A DNA stretch of 64,000 nt from Barnesiella merdipullorum (GCA_019116365.1 DXBT01000022.1:28784-92783); one strand, 5' to 3'. Positions 32,399 to 41,942 are shown, counted from the stretch's first letter. Program-made: numbers and translations. The notes: generated by a model not told the origin, from the letters alone.

Positions 32399-34030
32399 AT
32401 GCGTAAATGTATCCTTCTCTTGTGTCTGGTTTGCCTGGCATCGGTTGCCTCGGCATCCGACACGGTTTTTGTCAAGGAGGCCCAGGTGCCTGTGCTGCTC
32501 GAGCGGCAGGATAATGTGATGTTCTACCTGCGTATTCCTGCCCGGGAGAGCCGGGTACTTGACCAGGTGATGCTCGATTTCTCGAAGTGTGAGGCCCGGG
32601 CCGATATTGCCGCCGTGAAGCTCTACTACGGCGGTGTCGAAGCCCGGCAGGACGAAGGGAAGAATCGTTTTGCGCCGGTAGGCTACATATCGAGTTTCAG
32701 TGCCGGGAAGACACTCTCGGCCTATCCTTCCTATTCGGTCAAGTGTGCCGAGGTGACTGCACCCGTGAAGCGGGCGGTACTCCGGGCCAACCATGAGTTG
32801 TATCCCGGGGTCAACTTCTTTTGGGTGAGTCTGCAAATGAAACCGGGCACTTCGCTCTCGACCCAGATTGGTGCCGAGTTGACTTCGGTCTCGCTCGACG
32901 GCAAGCCGGTGCCGTGCAAACGGGTTTCGCCCGATGGCATCGTGCATCGTATGGGTATCGGGGTGCGTCATGCCGGTAACGACGGTGCGGCTGCCTTCCG
33001 CATCCCCGGACTGGTAACGACCAACGAGGGTACGTTGCTGGGGGTCTATGACGTGCGCTACAACAGCAGCGTCGATTTGCAGGAACATATCGACGTGGGG
33101 TTGAGCCGCAGCACCGACGGCGGAAAAACCTGGGAGCCCATGCGGCTGCCCCTTTCGTTTGGAGAGTACGGCGGTTTGCCTGCCGCTCAAAACGGGGTGG
33201 GCGATCCCTCGATTCTGGTCGATACGAAAACCAACACGGTGTGGATTGCGGCCGCCTGGACCCACGGCATGGGTAACCAGCGGGCCTGGTGGAGTTCGCA
33301 ACGGGGAATGGATATGGACCACACGGCACAACTTGTGCTCACCAAGAGTACCGACGACGGCAAAACCTGGTCGGCACCCATCAATATTACCAGCCAGGTG
33401 AAAGACCCCTCGTGGCGATTCCTGTTGCAGGGACCGGGTAGGGGAATTACCATGCACGACGGTACGCTGGTGTTTCCCATCCAGTTTATCGACTCGACCG
33501 ATGTGCCCAATGCCGGCATCATGTACAGCAAGGATGCAGGCGCGAACTGGCACATTCATAACCTGGCCCGCACCAACACGACCGAGGCGCAGGTGGTCGA
33601 GATTGAAGAGGGGGTGCTCATGCTCAACATGCGCGACAACCGGGGCGGCAGTCGGGCCGTAGCCATTACCCGGGATTTGGGTCGTACCTGGACCGAGCAC
33701 GAGTCGTCGCGCAAGGCGTTGCCCGAGCCGGTGTGCATGGCCAGCCTCATTCGGGTCGAGGCCGAGGATAATGTGCTGGGGCGTGATATCTTGCTCTTCT
33801 CGAATCCCAATACGACGAAAGGTCGAAACCATATCACCGTCAAAGCCAGTCTCGACGGTGGGGTGACCTGGCTCCCCGAGAACCAGATTATGCTCGACGA
33901 GGAGGATGGCTGGGGTTATACCTGTCTGACGATGATCGACCGAGAGACGGTGGGTATCCTCTATGAGAGTAGTGTGGCTCACATGACATTCCAAACGTTG
34001 AAACTTTCGGAGTTAATCCGTAGGAAATAG
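32399..34030 (+). CDS. nanH: GH33 exo-alpha-sialidase
   Basis: A 543-residue secreted enzyme that removes terminal sialic acid from host glycans. Signal peptide 1-20. An N-terminal beta domain (21-185) resembles the BNR-associated/carbohydrate-binding part of Bacteroides sialidases. The six-blade propeller begins with the FRIP motif (AFRIPGL, residues 199-205, Arg201 of the Arg triad). Asp boxes: SRSTDGGKTW (236-245), TKSTDDGKTW, ITRDLGRTW and ASLDGGVTW. The C-terminal Tyr/Glu region is MIDRETVGILYESS. A TATCTTTA -7-like box lies about 30 bases upstream. It stands alone and is not in a visible sialic-acid catabolic cluster. Confidence 0.95.
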   Translation: MRKCILLLCLVCLASVASASDTVFVKEAQVPVLLERQDNVMFYLRIPARESRVLDQVMLDFSKCEARADIAAVKLYYGGVEARQDEGKNRFAPVGYISSFSAGKTLSAYPSYSVKCAEVTAPVKRAVLRANHELYPGVNFFWVSLQMKPGTSLSTQIGAELTSVSLDGKPVPCKRVSPDGIVHRMGIGVRHAGNDGAAAFRIPGLVTTNEGTLLGVYDVRYNSSVDLQEHIDVGLSRSTDGGKTWEPMRLPLSFGEYGGLPAAQNGVGDPSILVDTKTNTVWIAAAWTHGMGNQRAWWSSQRGMDMDHTAQLVLTKSTDDGKTWSAPINITSQVKDPSWRFLLQGPGRGITMHDGTLVFPIQFIDSTDVPNAGIMYSKDAGANWHIHNLARTNTTEAQVVEIEEGVLMLNMRDNRGGSRAVAITRDLGRTWTEHESSRKALPEPVCMASLIRVEAEDNVLGRDILLFSNPNTTKGRNHITVKASLDGGVTWLPENQIMLDEEDGWGYTCLTMIDRETVGILYESSVAHMTFQTLKLSELIRRK

Positions 34031-34060
34031 GGTAAGAGATTGATTATAAGTATAAAATGG

Positions 34061-34096
34061 AGGCCAACTTCAAATGGGGTTGGCTTTCTTGTTTTG
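34061..34096 (+). terminator. Terminator after the sialidase gene
   Basis: GGCCAAC and GTTGGCT pair around a short loop and are followed by TTCTTGTTTT, 32 bases after the stop codon. The stem is short, so confidence is moderate. Confidence 0.6.
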
Positions 34097-34239
34097 TTAA
34101 AAGTGTTAAAATTAAGGACTGATTTATCTGCACGATTAAACTTTTGGGTCGAAATGGAGTCATAAAGACAGAAACGCAATTCGAATTAGCAGAAACAAAG
34201 TAGATGAATATTTAACCATTTAATGAAAGGAAAACGATT

Positions 34240-34752
34240 ATGAAAAGAACGATTGTATCGGTAGCATTGGTTTTAGCTTTGTCGATGAGTGCTTTTGCCG
34301 GAAATCAAGATAAGAAACAGCGTCGGGAAAAATGTGAATTCCCCTGCGAACAGATAGTGAAAGATTTGAACTTGAGCGATAAACAGGTATCGAAATTGAA
34401 AAAGGCCGACGAGGATTTCGATGCCGAAGTGAAAGCCCTCCGCGAGAAGAGACAAGAGGCTCAGAAGAGTTTCAAAGAGTCGATGAAGGCTGCCAAAGAA
34501 CGCCGCGACTCTACCATGAAATCAATCTTGACCAAAGATCAGTACATCCAATACCTGGAGCAGAAACTGGAACGGCTCGAGAAGCGACCCATGCAGCACA
34601 ATATGCAGCGCCGCGATATGCAGCCGATGAACAAACGCTTCAGTGGCAAGCGCCACATGAAACCCGGATGTCCGCTCAACCCGGCTCCTGAGGCTCCGGC
34701 CCCCGATGCTCCAGCCATCAATCCCCCGGCTCCTGAAGCTCTGGCCAAGTAA
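34240..34752 (+). CDS. Small periplasmic helical protein (Spy/CpxP-like) with Pro/Ala-rich tail
   Basis: 170 residues. A signal peptide ends near residue 20 (SMSAFAGN). A charged alpha-helical middle part follows (LNLSDKQVSKLKKADEDFDA, then EKRQEAQKSFKESMKAAKER), with ILTKDQYIQYLEQK, a pattern seen in Spy/CpxP-type and DUF4890 Bacteroidales proteins. The C-terminal 40 residues are rich in Ala and Pro (NPAPEAPAPDAPAINPPAPE). Probably a periplasmic chaperone or stress-related protein; the exact function is unknown. A strong terminator follows. Confidence 0.82.
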   Translation: MKRTIVSVALVLALSMSAFAGNQDKKQRREKCEFPCEQIVKDLNLSDKQVSKLKKADEDFDAEVKALREKRQEAQKSFKESMKAAKERRDSTMKSILTKDQYIQYLEQKLERLEKRPMQHNMQRRDMQPMNKRFSGKRHMKPGCPLNPAPEAPAPDAPAINPPAPEALAK

Positions 34753-34795
34753 GCAACCACTTCATACATGATGTTTATAGGTTTTTAGGTAGTTA

Positions 34796-34847
34796 AAAAA
34801 AGAGAGGCTACATTCCCTGTGGGGGATGTAGCCTCTCTGCTTTTTGT
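34796..34847 (+). terminator. Terminator after the Spy-like protein gene
   Basis: AGAGAGGCTACATTCCC and GGGATGTAGCCTCTCT form a long stem flanked by A and T runs. It may also act on the opposite strand. Confidence 0.9.
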
Positions 34848-34868
34848 CCCGTTCTTTCGGCACAAAAA

Positions 34869-34900
34869 AAAGGAGTGCCCCCCGCGAGGGGTACTCCCTT
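34869..34900 (-). terminator. Terminator after clpB
   Basis: GGAGTGCCCC and GGGGTACTCC form a 10-bp stem around a short CGCGA-type loop. On the minus strand it follows the clpB stop at 34920 and runs into T8. Confidence 0.88.
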
Positions 34901-34919
34901 GATTATTATCGATACTGTC

Positions 34920-37508
34920 TTAGTTGCGGAATACGATTTGATCGTTTTCGGCATCGACCACGATAGGTTTCGACCGATCGACTTTCTGAGCCAGCAGGTC
35001 TTTCGACAACTGGTTGAGGATGAGCCGGTGAATAACCCGTTTGACAGGACGTGCACCAAACTCGGGGTCGTAACCTTCGGTAGCGATGAGGCTCAAAGCC
35101 TTGGGTGTAATCTCGAGCGTAACACCGTTCTTCTCGAGCATCTTCTTGATGTTGTCGATTTGCAGCGATACAATCTCTTCGATCTCCTTCTTGGTAAGAG
35201 GCGTGAACATGATAGTCTCGTCGATACGGTTCAGGAATTCGGGACGTATGGTCTGTTTCAACATCTCCAGAACCTGCTCCTTGGTCTTTTCGATTACCTC
35301 GGTGCGGTTGGCATCGGTCATCTTCTCGAAGTTCTCACGAATCAGCGACGAACCCATGTTGGAGGTCATGATGATAATCGTGTTCTTGAAGTTGACCAAC
35401 CGGCCCTTGTTATCGGTAAGACGACCATCGTCGAGTACCTGCAACAGGATGTTGAAGATATCGGGGTGAGCCTTCTCGATTTCATCGAACAGGACAACCG
35501 AGTAGGGTTTCCGACGGATGGCTTCGGTCAACTGGCCGCCCTCTTCGTAACCTACGTATCCGGGAGGCGAACCGATGAGTCGCGTAGCACTGAATTTCTC
35601 TTGATATTCACTCATATCGATACGCGTCATCATGTTCTCGTCGTCAAACAGATACTCGGCCAAAGCCTTGGCCAACTCGGTTTTACCTACACCCGTCGTA
35701 CCCAGGAAGATGAACGACCCGATAGGTTTGCGGGGATCGTTCAAGCCGGCACGGCTCCGACGCACGGCGTCGGCAATGGCGGTGATGGCTTCGTCCTGGC
35801 CTACTACCCGTTTGTGCAACTCCTCTTCGAGGTGGAGCAGTTTGTCTTTCTCGCTCTGCATCATCTTGTTCACGGGGATACCCGTCCACCGCGATACGAC
35901 ATCGGCGATATCCTCGGCATCGACCTCCTCTTTGATCATGGCCTTGTCGCCCTGCAACTCGTGCAAGCGTTGTTGCGTGGCTCGTATGTCGTCCTCTTTC
36001 TCTTTGATTTTGGCATACCGTATCTCGGCCACTTTGCCATAGTCGCCTTCGCGCTCGGCCTTATCGGCTTCGAAACGCAGGTTCTCGATATCGATCTTGT
36101 TCTGCTGGATGCGGTTGACAAGCTCTTTCTCCGATTGCCATTTGGCGCGGAACTTGGTCTCCTCCTCTTTCAAGTCGGCGATCTCCTTGGCCAGCTGTTG
36201 CAGCTTCTCGGTATCGTTTTCACGCTTGATGGCTTCGCGCTCGATTTCGAGCTGTTTGATACGCCGCGTGATTTCATCGAGGGCCTCGGGCACCGAGTCC
36301 ACCTCGATACGCAGTTTGGCAGCGGCCTCATCCATCAGGTCGATGGCCTTATCGGGCAAGAACCGGTCGGTGATGTACCGCTCGGACAACTGTACGGCGG
36401 CGATGATGGCATCATCTTTAATCCGTACCTTGTGGTGGTTTTCATACCGTTCCTTCAAACCACGCAGAATCGATATGCTGCTCATCTCGTCGGGCTCATC
36501 GACCATAACGATCTGGAACCGACGTTCGAGGGCTTTATCCTTTTCGAAGTATTTCTGGTATTCGTCGAGGGTAGTGGCACCGATAGCTCTCAATTCGCCA
36601 CGGGCCAGGGCAGGTTTCAAGATGTTGGCGGCATCCATGGCACCGTCGCTCTTGCCGGCACCCACCAAGGTATGAATCTCATCGATGAAGAGGATAATCT
36701 CGCCTTCGCTTTGAATCACCTCGTTGACTACCGATTTGAGTCGTTCCTCAAACTCACCTTTGTATTTGGCACCGGCGATAAGGGCACCCATATCGAGCGA
36801 GAAGATCTGTTTGCTCTTCAGGTTCTCGGGCACGTCGCCGCGCACGATACGGTGAGCCAACCCTTCGGCGATAGCGGTTTTACCGGTACCCGGTTCACCT
36901 ATCAGGATAGGGTTGTTTTTGGTACGCCGGCTCAAGATTTGCAGTACACGCCGTATCTCGTCGTCACGTCCGATAACCGGGTCGAGTTTGCCGCTACGGG
37001 CACGCTCGGTCAAGTTGATGGCATATTTGCTCAATGCATTATAGGTATCCTCGGCCGAGGCTTCGGTTACTTTCTTACCTTTCCGCAGCTCATCGATAGC
37101 AGCTCCCAGCTCCTTCTCGGTAACGCCGGCATCCTTCAAGAACGCCGAAGCCGAGCTTTTTGTCAGGAACAGACCCATAAGCATAGCTTCGAGGGCCACA
37201 AACTGGTCGCCCAGTTTTTGAGAATAGTCGATGGCTTTTTGAAGAGCGTCGTTAGCCTCGCGGCTCAAGTAGGGTTCACCCCCACTTACCTTTGGCAACG
37301 ATTCGATCTCTCGGTCGAGCTGGCTGTTCAACAAACCGGTGTTGACATCCAACTTCTGGAAGAGGTATGAAGTGACGCTTTCGCCCACCTGCAAGATCCC
37401 TTTCAGCAGATGCACCGGCTCAATCGATTGCTCGTTGTGGTCGCGGGCAATCTGCACGGCCTTCTGCACGGCCTCCTGCGATTTGATTGTAAAATTGTCA
37501 AAGTTCAT
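34920..37508 (-). CDS. clpB: Disaggregating chaperone ClpB
   Basis: An 862-residue Hsp100 hexameric ATPase that rescues aggregated proteins with DnaK. Layout: N-domain (1-145), NBD1 with Walker A GEPGTGKTAI (204-213) and Walker B ILFIDEIHTL, the long coiled-coil middle domain (about 400-525) that separates ClpB from ClpA/ClpC, NBD2 with Walker A GTTGVGKTEL (about 605-614) and Walker B VVLFDEIEKAHPD, and a short C-terminal domain. No ClpP-binding IGF/L loop is evident. I see no clear heat-shock (CIRCE/HrcA) operator upstream. Confidence 0.98.
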   Translation of the reverse strand: MNFDNFTIKSQEAVQKAVQIARDHNEQSIEPVHLLKGILQVGESVTSYLFQKLDVNTGLLNSQLDREIESLPKVSGGEPYLSREANDALQKAIDYSQKLGDQFVALEAMLMGLFLTKSSASAFLKDAGVTEKELGAAIDELRKGKKVTEASAEDTYNALSKYAINLTERARSGKLDPVIGRDDEIRRVLQILSRRTKNNPILIGEPGTGKTAIAEGLAHRIVRGDVPENLKSKQIFSLDMGALIAGAKYKGEFEERLKSVVNEVIQSEGEIILFIDEIHTLVGAGKSDGAMDAANILKPALARGELRAIGATTLDEYQKYFEKDKALERRFQIVMVDEPDEMSSISILRGLKERYENHHKVRIKDDAIIAAVQLSERYITDRFLPDKAIDLMDEAAAKLRIEVDSVPEALDEITRRIKQLEIEREAIKRENDTEKLQQLAKEIADLKEEETKFRAKWQSEKELVNRIQQNKIDIENLRFEADKAEREGDYGKVAEIRYAKIKEKEDDIRATQQRLHELQGDKAMIKEEVDAEDIADVVSRWTGIPVNKMMQSEKDKLLHLEEELHKRVVGQDEAITAIADAVRRSRAGLNDPRKPIGSFIFLGTTGVGKTELAKALAEYLFDDENMMTRIDMSEYQEKFSATRLIGSPPGYVGYEEGGQLTEAIRRKPYSVVLFDEIEKAHPDIFNILLQVLDDGRLTDNKGRLVNFKNTIIIMTSNMGSSLIRENFEKMTDANRTEVIEKTKEQVLEMLKQTIRPEFLNRIDETIMFTPLTKKEIEEIVSLQIDNIKKMLEKNGVTLEITPKALSLIATEGYDPEFGARPVKRVIHRLILNQLSKDLLAQKVDRSKPIVVDAENDQIVFRN

Positions 37509-37789
37509 ATGATGTTCTCCTTTCTAATTTCTTTGTTGTGTTTACGCCTCTATATAGTCAAAAGAAGTGCCAGATGTAAATATGCGAAATATTGACTGAA
37601 AATCAATTGCTTAACATGACAAAAAGTCCATCTTGCCGGGCGTGCTCGTCGGGCCGATGGCTAATGAGGTCATTTGTAGGCTTTTCGATTTCTGACAAAA
37701 TGTCGCCTGGCTATCCGCTACAACGCGCACGGTCCCCCGAAAGTTCGCAGACGAGGGCCTGGTCGGGTGGGGATGGAGAGTCGGTGTGG

Positions 37790-38698
37790 CTATTCCCGGG
37801 GTTGTCCCGAAAGAGAGTCGGGGCGGCAGATCGTCGTTGAGTCGGGTAGGGCGAGGGTATCGGTCGTGATAGCCGGTAGTTTCGGCAGCCGTGCGCTCGA
37901 GTCGTTTGCCGCAGCAGGGGCCTTGGGGGTGAACCGGGGGCGTTCCTTGCCCCAGAGCGGAGCTGTAAACTTCGGCTTCGACGGGGCCACGATGGTGTCG
38001 TTGGCCAGCAGGGTAGAGATGAGCACCGGGTTGTCGATGCGGCTCACCGGAGCGTTGCGCTTCCGCTCGAGGTTTTGTTTGATCGAGTCGGTCTCCTGTT
38101 TGGTAAGCAGGCGGTTGTCGTCGCCGAAGAGGGTCATCAGCACCATCTTGGTGCGCAGAGCCCGCTTCTTGCGTTTCCATTCGCGATAGAGCTCCACGGG
38201 GTCGATAATTCCCACATAGGCAATTCCCGCACCTAGCGGCATGGTGTTGGGTGCCCCCATCATGAAGTTGTTGACCGGGTCGGGGCGGTCGTCCGAGAGC
38301 GGACGCAGCAGGTTGCGGGTCAGGAACATATCTACCATGCGGGCAATCGTCTCGTCGTGCAGGCTGGCAATGCTGTCCTTGGCCGCGTGCAGCAGGATGA
38401 CGTTGAGCATGAACTCCGACGGATTCTCGGGAAAGAGGGTCGAGGGTTTCATCACCTGGAGCGAAGCCTTCTCCAGATGGTCGTCGAGCCGGCGTTGGAT
38501 AAATCGGTCGTTGGGGGTAGAGGTAGGAAACTGTTCGGTGCGGGGCCACGACTGTTCGCCACCCTTGATTTCCAACTCCGAGCCGTTGCCCGGTCGCATG
38601 GGAGGAGGGGTGGATTGTGCACACACGGTACCGGTGGCGGTCAAGAACAGGCCGCACGCCCAAAGTCGCAGGAGTCTTGTTGTTCGTGGCTTCAGCAT
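37790..38698 (-). CDS. Exported protein of unknown function
   Basis: 302 residues from the ATG at 38698 (MLKPRTTRLLRLWACGLF). That start gives a signal peptide with cleavage after TVCAQ; the longer frame to 38917 has no support. The mature protein is basic, with a conserved-looking core: NPSEFMLNVILLHAAKDSIA, then VGIIDPVELYREWKRKKRA. The C-terminus is low-complexity, rich in Pro, Ala and Thr. No enzyme motif is visible and I do not recognise a family. It lies 281 bases upstream of clpB on the same strand, too far to assume an operon. The gap between them shows no RNA gene or repeat. Confidence 0.72.
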   Translation of the reverse strand: MLKPRTTRLLRLWACGLFLTATGTVCAQSTPPPMRPGNGSELEIKGGEQSWPRTEQFPTSTPNDRFIQRRLDDHLEKASLQVMKPSTLFPENPSEFMLNVILLHAAKDSIASLHDETIARMVDMFLTRNLLRPLSDDRPDPVNNFMMGAPNTMPLGAGIAYVGIIDPVELYREWKRKKRALRTKMVLMTLFGDDNRLLTKQETDSIKQNLERKRNAPVSRIDNPVLISTLLANDTIVAPSKPKFTAPLWGKERPRFTPKAPAAANDSSARLPKLPAITTDTLALPDSTTICRPDSLSGQPRE

Positions 38699-38863
38699 AA
38701 CAGCTACAAATATACCCCCAATTCGGGAAACCACCGGTCGGTTGTCGGGAAAATTAATCGTTAATAATATTATAAAAACATTTATAAAAACTCGTCGAGC
38801 CAAGGTGAGAATAGCGTTTACTTTTATATAAAGTGGTAGCAGCTTTGACAAAACCGAAATAAA

Positions 38864-38895
38864 TTTGATTTTGCCCGCGGTGTGCACTATCTTTG
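38864..38895 (+). promoter_or_regulatory. tgt promoter
   Basis: TTTG (38864-38867), a 20-base spacer and TATCTTTG (38888-38895) match the Bacteroidetes -33/-7 promoter consensus. The last part of the spacer (GTGTGCAC) resembles the end of the dispersed repeat spacer, but the rest does not. Confidence 0.75.
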
Positions 38896-38996
38896 TGGCC
38901 GAAAATCGAGACCGCACTCGACCCGGCGGCTACACAACCCGGTGGGCTGTGCGGCGAGGGGCTGGCTCTTTTGTTTTCAACCTATAACAACAGACG

Positions 38997-40127
38997 ATGG
39001 ATTTTGAACTGGTACATACCGATGAGCACAGTTGCGCGCGGGCGGGTGTCATCACCACCGACCACGGCACGATAACGACTCCCATATTCATGCCCGTGGG
39101 CACGGTGGCGTCGGTCAAGGCCGTGCATCAGCGCGAACTGCGCGACGATATCAAGGCGCAGATTATTCTGGGCAATACCTACCACTTGTACTTGCGCCCT
39201 GGGCTCGACATTTTGCACAAGGCCGGCGGCCTGCACAAGTTCAACGGGTGGGAGCGCCCGATTCTCACCGACAGTGGTGGATTTCAGGTATTCTCGCTTT
39301 CGGACCGTCGCAAGCTCACCGAAGAGGGGGCTCACTTCCGCTCGCATATCGACGGGTCGAAACACCTCTTTACGCCCGAGAATGTGGTGGACACGCAGCG
39401 CATCATCGGGTCGGATATCATGATGGCGCTCGACGAGTGTACGCCGGGCGACGCCGACTATGACTATGCCAAGAAGTCGCTGGCTCTTACCCGCCGTTGG
39501 CTCGACCGAGGGTGGAAACACTTCTGCGAGACCGAGGGCCTGTATGGATACCGGCAGACTTTCTTCCCCATCGTGCAGGGGTGTGTCTATCGCGACTTGC
39601 GCACCGAGGCGGCCAAGCATGTGGCCGACCTGGGGGCCGACGGCAATGCTATCGGCGGGTTGGCCGTGGGCGAGCCTACCGAAAAGATGTACGAGATGAT
39701 CGAGGTGGTCAACGATATTCTGCCCAAGGACAAGCCCCGCTATCTGATGGGGGTGGGTACGCCTGCCAACATCCTGGAGGGTATCGAGCGCGGGGTCGAT
39801 ATGTTTGACTGCGTGATGCCTACCCGAAACGGTCGCAACGGCATGCTCTTTACCCGCAACGGCATCATGAACATGCGCAACAAGAAGTGGGCCGACGATT
39901 TTTCGCCCATCGACCCCGAGGGCACCTCGTATGTCGATACCTGTTACAGCAAGGCCTATCTGCGTCACCTCTTCATCAGTGAGGAGATTCTGGCCATGCA
40001 GATTGCCTCGATACACAACTTGGCATTTTATGTATGGCTCACTCAGGAGGCTCGTCGCCAAATCCTGGCCGGCACATTCAAATCGTGGAAGGACGAGATG
40101 GTGCGCCGGGTGACTACACGGTTGTAA
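38997..40127 (+). CDS. tgt: tRNA-guanine transglycosylase, zinc-site cysteines replaced
   Basis: Exchanges guanine-34 for the queuosine precursor preQ1 in tRNAs for Tyr, His, Asn and Asp. The 376-residue TIM barrel has LTDSGGFQVFSLSDRR (Asp92), GGLAVGEP (220-227), and the nucleophile region DCVMPTRNGRNG (Asp271). In most bacterial Tgt the zinc is held by three Cys and one His after DPE (C-x-C-x2-C ... H). Here the aligned segment is DPEGTSYVDTCYSKAYLRH: the Cys positions read Gly309, Ser311 and Asp314, while His340 (IHNL) remains. Zinc is probably absent. The next gene starts 11 bases later. Confidence 0.96.
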   Translation: MDFELVHTDEHSCARAGVITTDHGTITTPIFMPVGTVASVKAVHQRELRDDIKAQIILGNTYHLYLRPGLDILHKAGGLHKFNGWERPILTDSGGFQVFSLSDRRKLTEEGAHFRSHIDGSKHLFTPENVVDTQRIIGSDIMMALDECTPGDADYDYAKKSLALTRRWLDRGWKHFCETEGLYGYRQTFFPIVQGCVYRDLRTEAAKHVADLGADGNAIGGLAVGEPTEKMYEMIEVVNDILPKDKPRYLMGVGTPANILEGIERGVDMFDCVMPTRNGRNGMLFTRNGIMNMRNKKWADDFSPIDPEGTSYVDTCYSKAYLRHLFISEEILAMQIASIHNLAFYVWLTQEARRQILAGTFKSWKDEMVRRVTTRL

Positions 40128-40138
40128 AGCGTCGCAAG

Positions 40139-41215
40139 ATGAAGATACTGAAGAAAATAGACCTCTATATCATCAAGAAGTTTTTGGGAACATACTTCTT
40201 TGCGATAGCCCTTATCCTGGCTATCACGATTATGTTCGACATCAACGAGAAGCTCGATTCGTTTCTCAAGGCTCCGCTCTCGGCGACGATATTCGACTAT
40301 TTCTTCAACTTCCTGCCTTACTTTGCCAACCTTTTCAGCCCGCTGTTCACCTTTATTGCGGTCATCTTCTTTACGTCGAAGCTGGCCGACAACTCCGAGA
40401 TCATCGCCATGCTCTCGAGTGGCATCAGTTTCAAGCGGCTGTTTGTGCCCTATATGATTTCGGCGGCCATCATCGCCGCCTTGAACCTCTACCTGAGCTG
40501 CTATGTGATACCGCCGGCCAACGTGACCCGCATCGAATATACCAATACTTATGTGAAAAACAAGCGGGTGGACTATGCCAGCAACATCCAGTTGCAGGTA
40601 GCTCCGGGGGTTATTGCCTATATTGCCCGCTACGACAACAGCAACAAGACGGGTTACCGGTTCTCGCTCGAGACGTTTGAAGACAAGGTGCTCAAGTCGC
40701 GCCTCACGGCACAAACGATTCATTACGACTCGGCCTATCACTGGCGGGTCAACAACTACATGATACGCAACTTCAACGGCATGCGCGAGGAGTTGACGCG
40801 AGGCTCTTCGCTCGACACGATCGTGCCTATCGAACCCTCCGATTTTCTTATCTCGCAAAACGACAGCGAGATGATGACTACCCCCGAGCTGCGTCGTTAC
40901 ATTGACCGACAGAAGGAGCGGGGCGTGGCCAATATCAAGAATTTCGAAATCGAGTATGAGCGGCGTTTTGCCATGGCTGCCGCCGCCTTTATTCTCACGG
41001 CCATAGGCATGTCGCTCTCTTCGCGCAAGGTGAAGGGGGGCATGGGTATCAACATCGGTATAGGTCTGCTGTTGAGCTTCTCCTACATTCTGTTCTCGAC
41101 CGTGACCTCGACCTTTGCCGTTTCGGGAGCTACCTCGCCGCTGCTGGCCATGTGGATTCCCAACATCATCTACACCGTCATTGCCGTGGTGCTCTATAAA
41201 AAGGCACCCAAGTAA
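40139..41215 (+). CDS. LptF/LptG-family permease
   Basis: 358 residues from the ATG at 40139. The longer frame from 40034 lies inside tgt and has no matching features. YjgP/YjgQ family: three N-terminal membrane helices (about 12-35, 55-78 and 98-120; LFSPLFTFIAVIFFTSKLAD), a beta-rich periplasmic part (about 135-260), and three C-terminal helices (about 275-355; FAMAAAAFILTAIGMSLSSR). It should form the membrane part of the Lpt ABC machine that extracts lipopolysaccharide for transport to the outer membrane. Which of LptF or LptG it is cannot be told. It is co-transcribed with tgt. Confidence 0.92.
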   Translation: MKILKKIDLYIIKKFLGTYFFAIALILAITIMFDINEKLDSFLKAPLSATIFDYFFNFLPYFANLFSPLFTFIAVIFFTSKLADNSEIIAMLSSGISFKRLFVPYMISAAIIAALNLYLSCYVIPPANVTRIEYTNTYVKNKRVDYASNIQLQVAPGVIAYIARYDNSNKTGYRFSLETFEDKVLKSRLTAQTIHYDSAYHWRVNNYMIRNFNGMREELTRGSSLDTIVPIEPSDFLISQNDSEMMTTPELRRYIDRQKERGVANIKNFEIEYERRFAMAAAAFILTAIGMSLSSRKVKGGMGINIGIGLLLSFSYILFSTVTSTFAVSGATSPLLAMWIPNIIYTVIAVVLYKKAPK

Positions 41216-41319
41216 AATTATATCTTATAAACTTTTATAAATAAAAATTGGTATTTATATACGGTTTGTGGAAATAATATATTACTTTTGCGACTTTGAT
41301 TGGTTAATAAAATCAAATA

Positions 41320-41805
41320 ATGATTCAGGAAGATTTTGAGCAGCGAGTAGTCAAACTGCAAGGTGCTCTATTGGGTTTTGCCAAAAGTCTCACCCGCGAT
41401 GACGACGAGGCAAAGGATCTGTTGCAAGAGACCTCTTTGAAAGCCCTGGTAAGCAAGGAGCTTTATCACGATACGGGAAGTATAAAGAGCTGGTTGTGCA
41501 CCATCATGTTCAATCTGTTCTTGAATTGCCGTCGTCGCGATTTACATCAGCAGGCGATGATTGCCGATTTCAAAATGACCGACGAGGCGAGTGAAATCGA
41601 AGAGGAGAACACCTTCTCGACTACCGATATCCAGCAAATCATGAATCTGTTACCCGCCAAGAGCCGTACCCTCTTTGCCCTCTATCTGCAGGGATTCCAC
41701 TACGACGAGATTGCCCGGCGCATGGATATGCCGGTGGGTACGGTCAAGGTGCAGATATTTCGCATCAAACGCAAGTTGAGGTCATGCCGGCAGCAGATTG
41801 TGTGA
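41320..41805 (+). CDS. Orphan ECF RNA polymerase sigma factor
   Basis: 161 residues, near the short end for ECF factors. Region 2 at about 15-75 (LGFAKSLTRDDDEAKDLLQE, then SIKSWLCTIMFNLFLNCRRR) and region 4 at about 105-155 (LLPAKSRTLFALYLQGFHY, then IARRMDMPVGTVKVQIFRIK). No anti-sigma factor gene adjoins it: the permease upstream is separated by 104 bases and the next gene is on the other strand. A TACTTTTG -7 box about 30 bases in front supports its own promoter. The regulon is unknown. A strong terminator follows. Confidence 0.92.
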   Translation: MIQEDFEQRVVKLQGALLGFAKSLTRDDDEAKDLLQETSLKALVSKELYHDTGSIKSWLCTIMFNLFLNCRRRDLHQQAMIADFKMTDEASEIEEENTFSTTDIQQIMNLLPAKSRTLFALYLQGFHYDEIARRMDMPVGTVKVQIFRIKRKLRSCRQQIV

Positions 41806-41867
41806 CGGTTTCCTCTCCGTGGCTTTGGCCGGGTTTGTTGCTATAAAGTCATGGATACGACAATATA

Positions 41868-41908
41868 AAATAGGCCTGCATCTCTTCACAGGGATGCAGG
41901 CCTTTTCG
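41868..41908. terminator. Bidirectional terminator between sigma factor and OMP genes
   Basis: AGGCCTGCATC and GATGCAGGCCT form an 11-bp stem with A and T runs on the two sides. It separates converging genes. Confidence 0.9.
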
Positions 41909-41942
41909 TTTATTTAAATCAGGGAGTTCTAAAAGTCGAGTG

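Noticed and set aside
34875..37370. 831-codon frame antisense to clpB
   Set aside because: It is a shadow of clpB codon use; its predicted protein has no family features, and the true gene has all ClpB motifs.
37509..37789. Possible sigma-54 promoter (TGGCAC then TTGAC) in front of clpB
   Set aside because: The -12 element lacks the required GC and no activator gene is near; a chance match.
37611..38663. 350-codon minus-strand frame overlapping the exported protein at 37790-38698
   Set aside because: Shifted frame of the exported gene; no signal peptide or domain pattern.
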